The translations under genes and the position numbers were made by a program. Below are positions 60,053 to 64,000 of a DNA stretch of 64,000 nucleotides, one piece after another (within the stretch, counting starts at the first letter, position 1; each line of letters opens with the position of its first letter). The notes under the pieces are model-generated. The model ran no database searches. It saw only the letters and a list, made by a program, of their open reading frames with translations, and was not told where the DNA came from. The stretch covers positions 62,001 through 126,000 of the forward strand of contig JAMYHL010000079.1 of the NCBI GenBank assembly GCA_025531455.1, written 5' to 3'. The stretch comes from Apiotrichum sp. Y4204. Its lineage: Eukaryota; Basidiomycota; Tremellomycetes; Trichosporonales; Trichosporonaceae.

Positions 60053-61410
60053 GGGCGGGCAGGTGAGTTGGAAGGTAGGGGTGAGTGAGTGTTGGAGTTT
60101 GTCAGTGAATGCGATAGCGGGTCGAGCATAGTGAGCAAGTGGACAAGAGAGCGACAGTTATAGCCATAATTTCTCGAGATGATGGAATGCGCTGCGAGCT
60201 CAAGTCGTCAGATCGCAGTGTCTGGGAATGAGGATGAACAGGCAAAACAGCCCGGTGCCCGAGGTCCCGAGGCCTGCCCGCCGGGCGGGGTGCGCAAGCG
60301 CAAAAGCTACCAAGCTCGCATCCAGAGTTCAGCGACCTGCTCCGACAAGCCGAGTACATGCGCACTTGACACTTGATCGGGTGTCGCGTCTTGGCGAGTC
60401 GAAATCTGGCTTTTGTCGGCCGCAAACGTTTGACGTCGTTTGCAGTGGCGAAGGAGGAGCTGTGGGAGAATGTCAGAGTGGAACAAACATTAGCGCGTCA
60501 TTGGTGAGTTGGGGAGCATGGGAGCATTGGCTCGCCCCCGACTTTGCGCTACAGGCCGAACGCCGACCAGAGCAACATAGCAACAGCAACATTCCTCTAC
60601 CCTGTGTGGCCTGTGGTACGCTGGCGGCAGGTCGCATTCTACCCCGGTCGCCGAGGCTGGACCAGCTGGTTCCAAAATGTCCGTATTTATTATTAGATTC
60701 CCCCCCATGCGCGACTGCCACACTTAGACCTATAGACCTTGACTCGATCATTGTTCAGTGCGACGGAACGATCCGAACAGGCCCTCTGCCCCAGGAGGCC
60801 AGGAGCGCACGCATGCATGTTTTGATCTCCGCCCGCACGCCTGTTTATCGTGTTGGAGACTGCAGCCGCTGCACGGGCCGGTGCCGGCACAATCGGCCGT
60901 TTTCCCGCCGCCATCCATTCCGCTGAACGCTTGGCACTCTGCTCGGCACCACCGCAGCCATAGCGCCATGCGGCCAGCCTCGGCCTCGGCCTCGGCTCCC
61001 ACCTTCAACAGGCACTGGTAGTACTGTATATTGCCTATGGTGCGCTCATCGCAGCGAGGCACGGATCCGACTGAGGTGTGCGCTCGTTCACTGCGGACCA
61101 GCACAGACCAGTAGTATCTCGGATCCATGCATCCCACAACTCGTCGTTGTCAGAGGTGCTCGGCATCGGTGTCGCTGTTGAATACGAGACAATGATCAGC
61201 GGTGCAAACCCTTCTTCCACAGCGCTTATAGATAACATGAACCCCCCAGCCTTATCAGACAAGACGGAACCAGATATTCCGTTTCATCATCGGATCATCA
61301 GGACCGTTGCATCGGGATCGTCGGACATCGGCAACTGAACTACTGACCATTCGTTCACGACTCTCACAACACCTCTTCTGCCCCGTCTTCACTCATCTCC
61401 AAGCATCGAC
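60053..61410. other. Divergent intergenic region, transporter / IMP1
   Basis: 1.36 kb between start codons. Frames up to 232 aa have no motifs. A (GGCCTC)n-like patch at about 60973-60995 gives a short Ala/Ser repeat. No gene is supported. Confidence 0.5.
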
Positions 61411-62150
61411 ATGGCTCGCCTCCGCCCGAAATGGGACTCGCGCGAGTTTTGGTTCTTCACGCGCGAAATGGTGGTGCGCTCCGTGCAAATCCTCGCTGCG
61501 GGCCACCTCCTCACTGAAGCGATCGCGTGCCCGGTCCCATGCGGCGGGTTCAGCATGATGCCGACGATCAACCACAGCGGTGACTGTGTGCTGGTGACCC
61601 CGCTTCCGTTCTGGCGCCCGCGGTGGCTGTTTGGCGGAGGGCGGCCGCCCGCGCGCGGCGATCTGGTGGTATACCGCAAGCCGACGGAACCGCAGAGCAT
61701 CGTCCTCAAGCGTGTAGTTGCCGTCGAGGGCGACATTGTGGAGATCGACCCCCGCCGCGGAGGCGTGACATGGAGCAACGCGGTGCGCAGCCCTGACGAT
61801 GGGTGGGGAGAGGGCAAGTTCTCCCGCGTGCCAAAGGGCCATGTGTGGTGCTCGGGCGACAATATCTCCAACTCGTCCGACTCTCGTGATTACGGCCCGG
61901 TGCCTGTTGCGAGCATCAAGGCCATGGCGATTGCAAAAGTGAGTGCAAAGGATGCCGGGGAGAAGAGACGCCGGGGAAGGGAGCGCGAAGGTTCTTTGCC
62001 AGATGTCCGCCCTCGGTCGTCTGTCTGTCGTGTGTGAGAAAAGGCTGACTTCAGGTTTGGCGAGGCGGCCGGCCATGCTGGGAGCCGCTAAGCAACAACC
62101 TGCAGTATCTCGGCGAGTCGCCACATCCACAGCCCGCCTGGAGGATGTAG
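61411..62150 (+). CDS. IMP1: Mitochondrial inner membrane protease subunit 1 (signal peptidase S26)
   Basis: Exons 61411-61938 and 62055-62150 (116-nt intron) give 207 aa. IMP1 removes sorting signals from proteins delivered to the mitochondrial intermembrane space. A membrane-proximal segment is at about 22-42. The catalytic Ser48 is in GFSMMPTI and Lys100 in IVLKRVVAVEGD, forming the S26 Ser/Lys dyad. GHVWCSGDNISNSSDSRDYG is the conserved box with the Asp/Ser/Arg pattern. The second exon adds VWRGGRPCWEPLSNNLQYLG. Imp2 is the alternative, but the SMMPT and NSSDSRDYG patterns and the short tail favour Imp1. Confidence 0.88.
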
Positions 62151-64000
62151 TGCAATCCAGCGATCCTTACTTTTATTCCACTCCCCGACGCGCTCAGTTT
62201 CCTGTCATCGCCGCGACCACTTCAGGTTCAAACTACATGGAACCCGCGCGTCCCGTCTGCATTCGGTGCTTTTCTCGCATGACATTGCGGGCTCACAGCA
62301 CTACTCACTTCCCGAGGGCTATCCTACAGCGAGTATTCGTCCATCTGCCGCCTGCCACTTCGTCATCTCCTCTCCCAGGCAGCGAAGGTCGTCTACCCGA
62401 CGTCATTTGTATCTCTAACTCCTCTGCAATCTTACAATAGCATATGCATTGATACCAGGCTCGAACGCAAATACTCTTGCTTGGGTGTGGTAAACCATCC
62501 CCCCGTTTATCCTCGGATCATATTTGCGTTGGATCAAACCCCTTCATACGCTCTCTGCTCTCTATCGGTGTCCCCGACTTGAGACCAGGGAGAAATTCTG
62601 TGGGGTCTGAGGACTCGATCCTAAACGGATCACGGCTGTCACTGTGCCGTAATAGCAGAATGGACGCCAACGGACGCGTACGAGTGTGCAGCGACGGACT
62701 GAGTGTGGACAGATCTCAAATCTCCTTCGGCGCCGGCAGATGGTCGTTCCCAGAAACGGCGCACAGTTGTCCTATCCTACTACACGGTGCATACCCGTGG
62801 AGCGTAACGGGACTCGGCTTGAAAGGCGGAGACGCGACAAAACTAACAGACTGAGTACTGCATCTCATTCAATGCCGGGGGGATCAAGAAGAGCAATACC
62901 CGGGGATTCTGGACATGGTCAGAGCGATGCCACAGTCGACAATAAGATGCTTCGGCGTCGAGCCATTGCGGACATTGCGGTGCCTACTGAGCAGGCTTGT
63001 CACGTCAGTCTGCCCATGGAAAGAAAATTACAAAAGCAATCTGTGCCAATTTGAATCTCCTGTAAAGTGACAGAGAGAGACATCCGACTAACCGTCACAC
63101 CTGCACACTTGGCCGCCGATTCCATCAGCTGTCGTGATGGCCGGCCCATGTGGTGCGGCGGGGTTTTCCGCGGGGATTCCCAACTGTTTGAATGGGCTCA
63201 GACTGCTACCCGTGGCACGGGCAGAGAAAGACACAGAATTGTGAGAATAGATAATCGGGGCTGGGACCCGCAGTGGGGTGAGTTGAATCGACAGCGAGAA
63301 GACTTGAATCAACTACTCGACCAAAGGCTGCCAGAATGACACCTGCGTATGGTGGGTCTTTCAACATCTCAATCTACCACCGCCAGGCTCTACGCGTCTT
63401 TGATCAGCTCCAGCTCAGTCGTGGTCAGCCCACCTTCCTCCCCTTGGTAATGGTTGTTTAGTCATTTGCCAGCTCTCTGTACACTCCCTGCACAGGCAAA
63501 CGTGACTGCTACGACACCAGCCACGTTCCGCCCCCCGGATCGTCGGCCGTCGGAACAGAAAAACCAAATCAAGTTCCCAGTAATCCCCGGAACCGCGCGC
63601 GGGCGGCCAGGAGAATAAAGGCTGATCGCTGATGAGGGGGCCCGGGAACCCGAAGAAACGTGAACCGTGCGCGCCAAAAGGATGGGTACCGAGCTCGAGA
63701 TCTCGAGATCTCGACAGCTTATGAGCGAGTCGAGCGTGTCTCGTGCACAGATAAAAAAGCTACATGTGCAACCAAATTCCGGGGCTTCATAAGCCCGAAA
63801 ACCCGGGGCTGGTGCACGCGTGCACGGTTCCCGGAAGGAGGCACCTTTGGGTGTTCGGCACGCTCGCGGCCTCTGTGCTCGGACCACTTTGTGCCACTCG
63901 GCATCGTGGCATGGCACTGGGCGTTATTCGTGGCACCCCGATTGTGGATCGCGGCATGACACATTGGGGATTGTGGCAGCCCCGACGTGGCTGCGACAAA
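62151..64000. other. Gene-poor end of the window
   Basis: No coding gene supported. It contains a 20-bp palindrome at 63695-63714 and a 14-bp palindrome GTGCACGCGTGCAC near 63812. A gene starting beyond 64000 is possible. Confidence 0.45.
63695..63714. repeat. 20-bp perfect palindrome of GAGATCTC units
   Basis: The sequence consists of TCGAGATCTCGAGATCTCGA and is its own reverse complement. It is preceded by GGTACCGAGCTC, so a row of common restriction sites occurs here. This may be chance or cloning residue; the flanks do not look like vector. Confidence 0.8.

Noticed and set aside
60228..60926. 232-aa frame between the transporter and IMP1
   Set aside because: Random composition, no motifs or codon bias.
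63660..63714. Vector polylinker contamination
   Set aside because: KpnI/SacI/XhoI/BglII-like sites occur in a row, but flanking sequence does not look like a cloning vector.
1..64000. tRNA, 5S rRNA, U snRNA genes, CRISPR arrays, complete transposons
   Set aside because: I looked for T-loop/B-box GGTTCGANTCC, U1/U2/U4/U5/U6 core motifs, regular spaced repeats and transposase or reverse-transcriptase frames and found none convincing.

Overview
The window looks like nuclear DNA of a GC-rich basidiomycete yeast, most likely Tremellomycetes (Trichosporonales-like). The basis is the predicted proteins, the C/G-rich third codon positions, and the very short GT-AG introns (mostly 33-60 nt) with CTRAY branch sites 5-15 nt before the acceptor. 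Genes are on both strands, without operons. I rebuilt exon structures by hand from splice signals, reading-frame continuity and remembered family patterns; no searches were run.

Layout. 0.5-2.0 kb: eEF1B-gamma (+). 2.05-5.7 kb: no gene seen. 5.7-8.6 kb: bHLH factor (+) with a long leader and a frame break near its end. 9.3-13.2 kb: SF3B3/RSE1 (+). 14.9-15.6 kb: RCF2-like HIG1 protein (+). 16.9-19.5 kb: CEF1/CDC5 (-). 20.0-21.5 kb: NOB1 (-), divergent from LEU2 (+, 21.8-23.1 kb). 23.5-25.2 kb: AlaX/AARSD1-type editing protein (+). 26.3-28.2 kb: isovaleryl-CoA dehydrogenase (+). 28.7-30.5 kb: choline-phosphate cytidylyltransferase (-), divergent from SPC24 (+, 31.5-32.2 kb). 33.0-34.6 kb: S-adenosylmethionine synthetase (-). 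36.8-37.3 kb: a hairpin-dense non-coding stretch. 37.4-40.3 kb: an apparent tandem duplication of a secreted-protein gene plus DPM3, each unit having lost a different gene. 40.6-41.4 kb: VPS24 (-), divergent from NBS1 (+, 41.9-45.6 kb). 45.7-47.8 kb: carboxypeptidase Y (-). 49.7-52.9 kb: an unrecognised low-complexity/coiled-coil protein (-) with a long leader. 58.0-60.1 kb: 14-TMS MFS transporter (-). 61.4-62.2 kb: IMP1 (+). The remainder to 64 kb is non-coding.

The genes are mostly housekeeping: translation, splicing (RSE1, CEF1), ribosome maturation, leucine synthesis and breakdown (LEU2, IVD), phospholipid and SAM supply (PCT1, SAM synthetase, linked because phosphatidylcholine can also be made by SAM-dependent methylation), mitochondrial supercomplex and protease functions, DNA repair, kinetochore, ESCRT-III and vacuolar proteolysis. 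They do not form one pathway cluster. The most unusual parts are the duplicated secreted/DPM3 block with reciprocal decay, the structured repeat-bearing stretch just before it, and a set of 32-36 nt introns including a probable GC-AG one.
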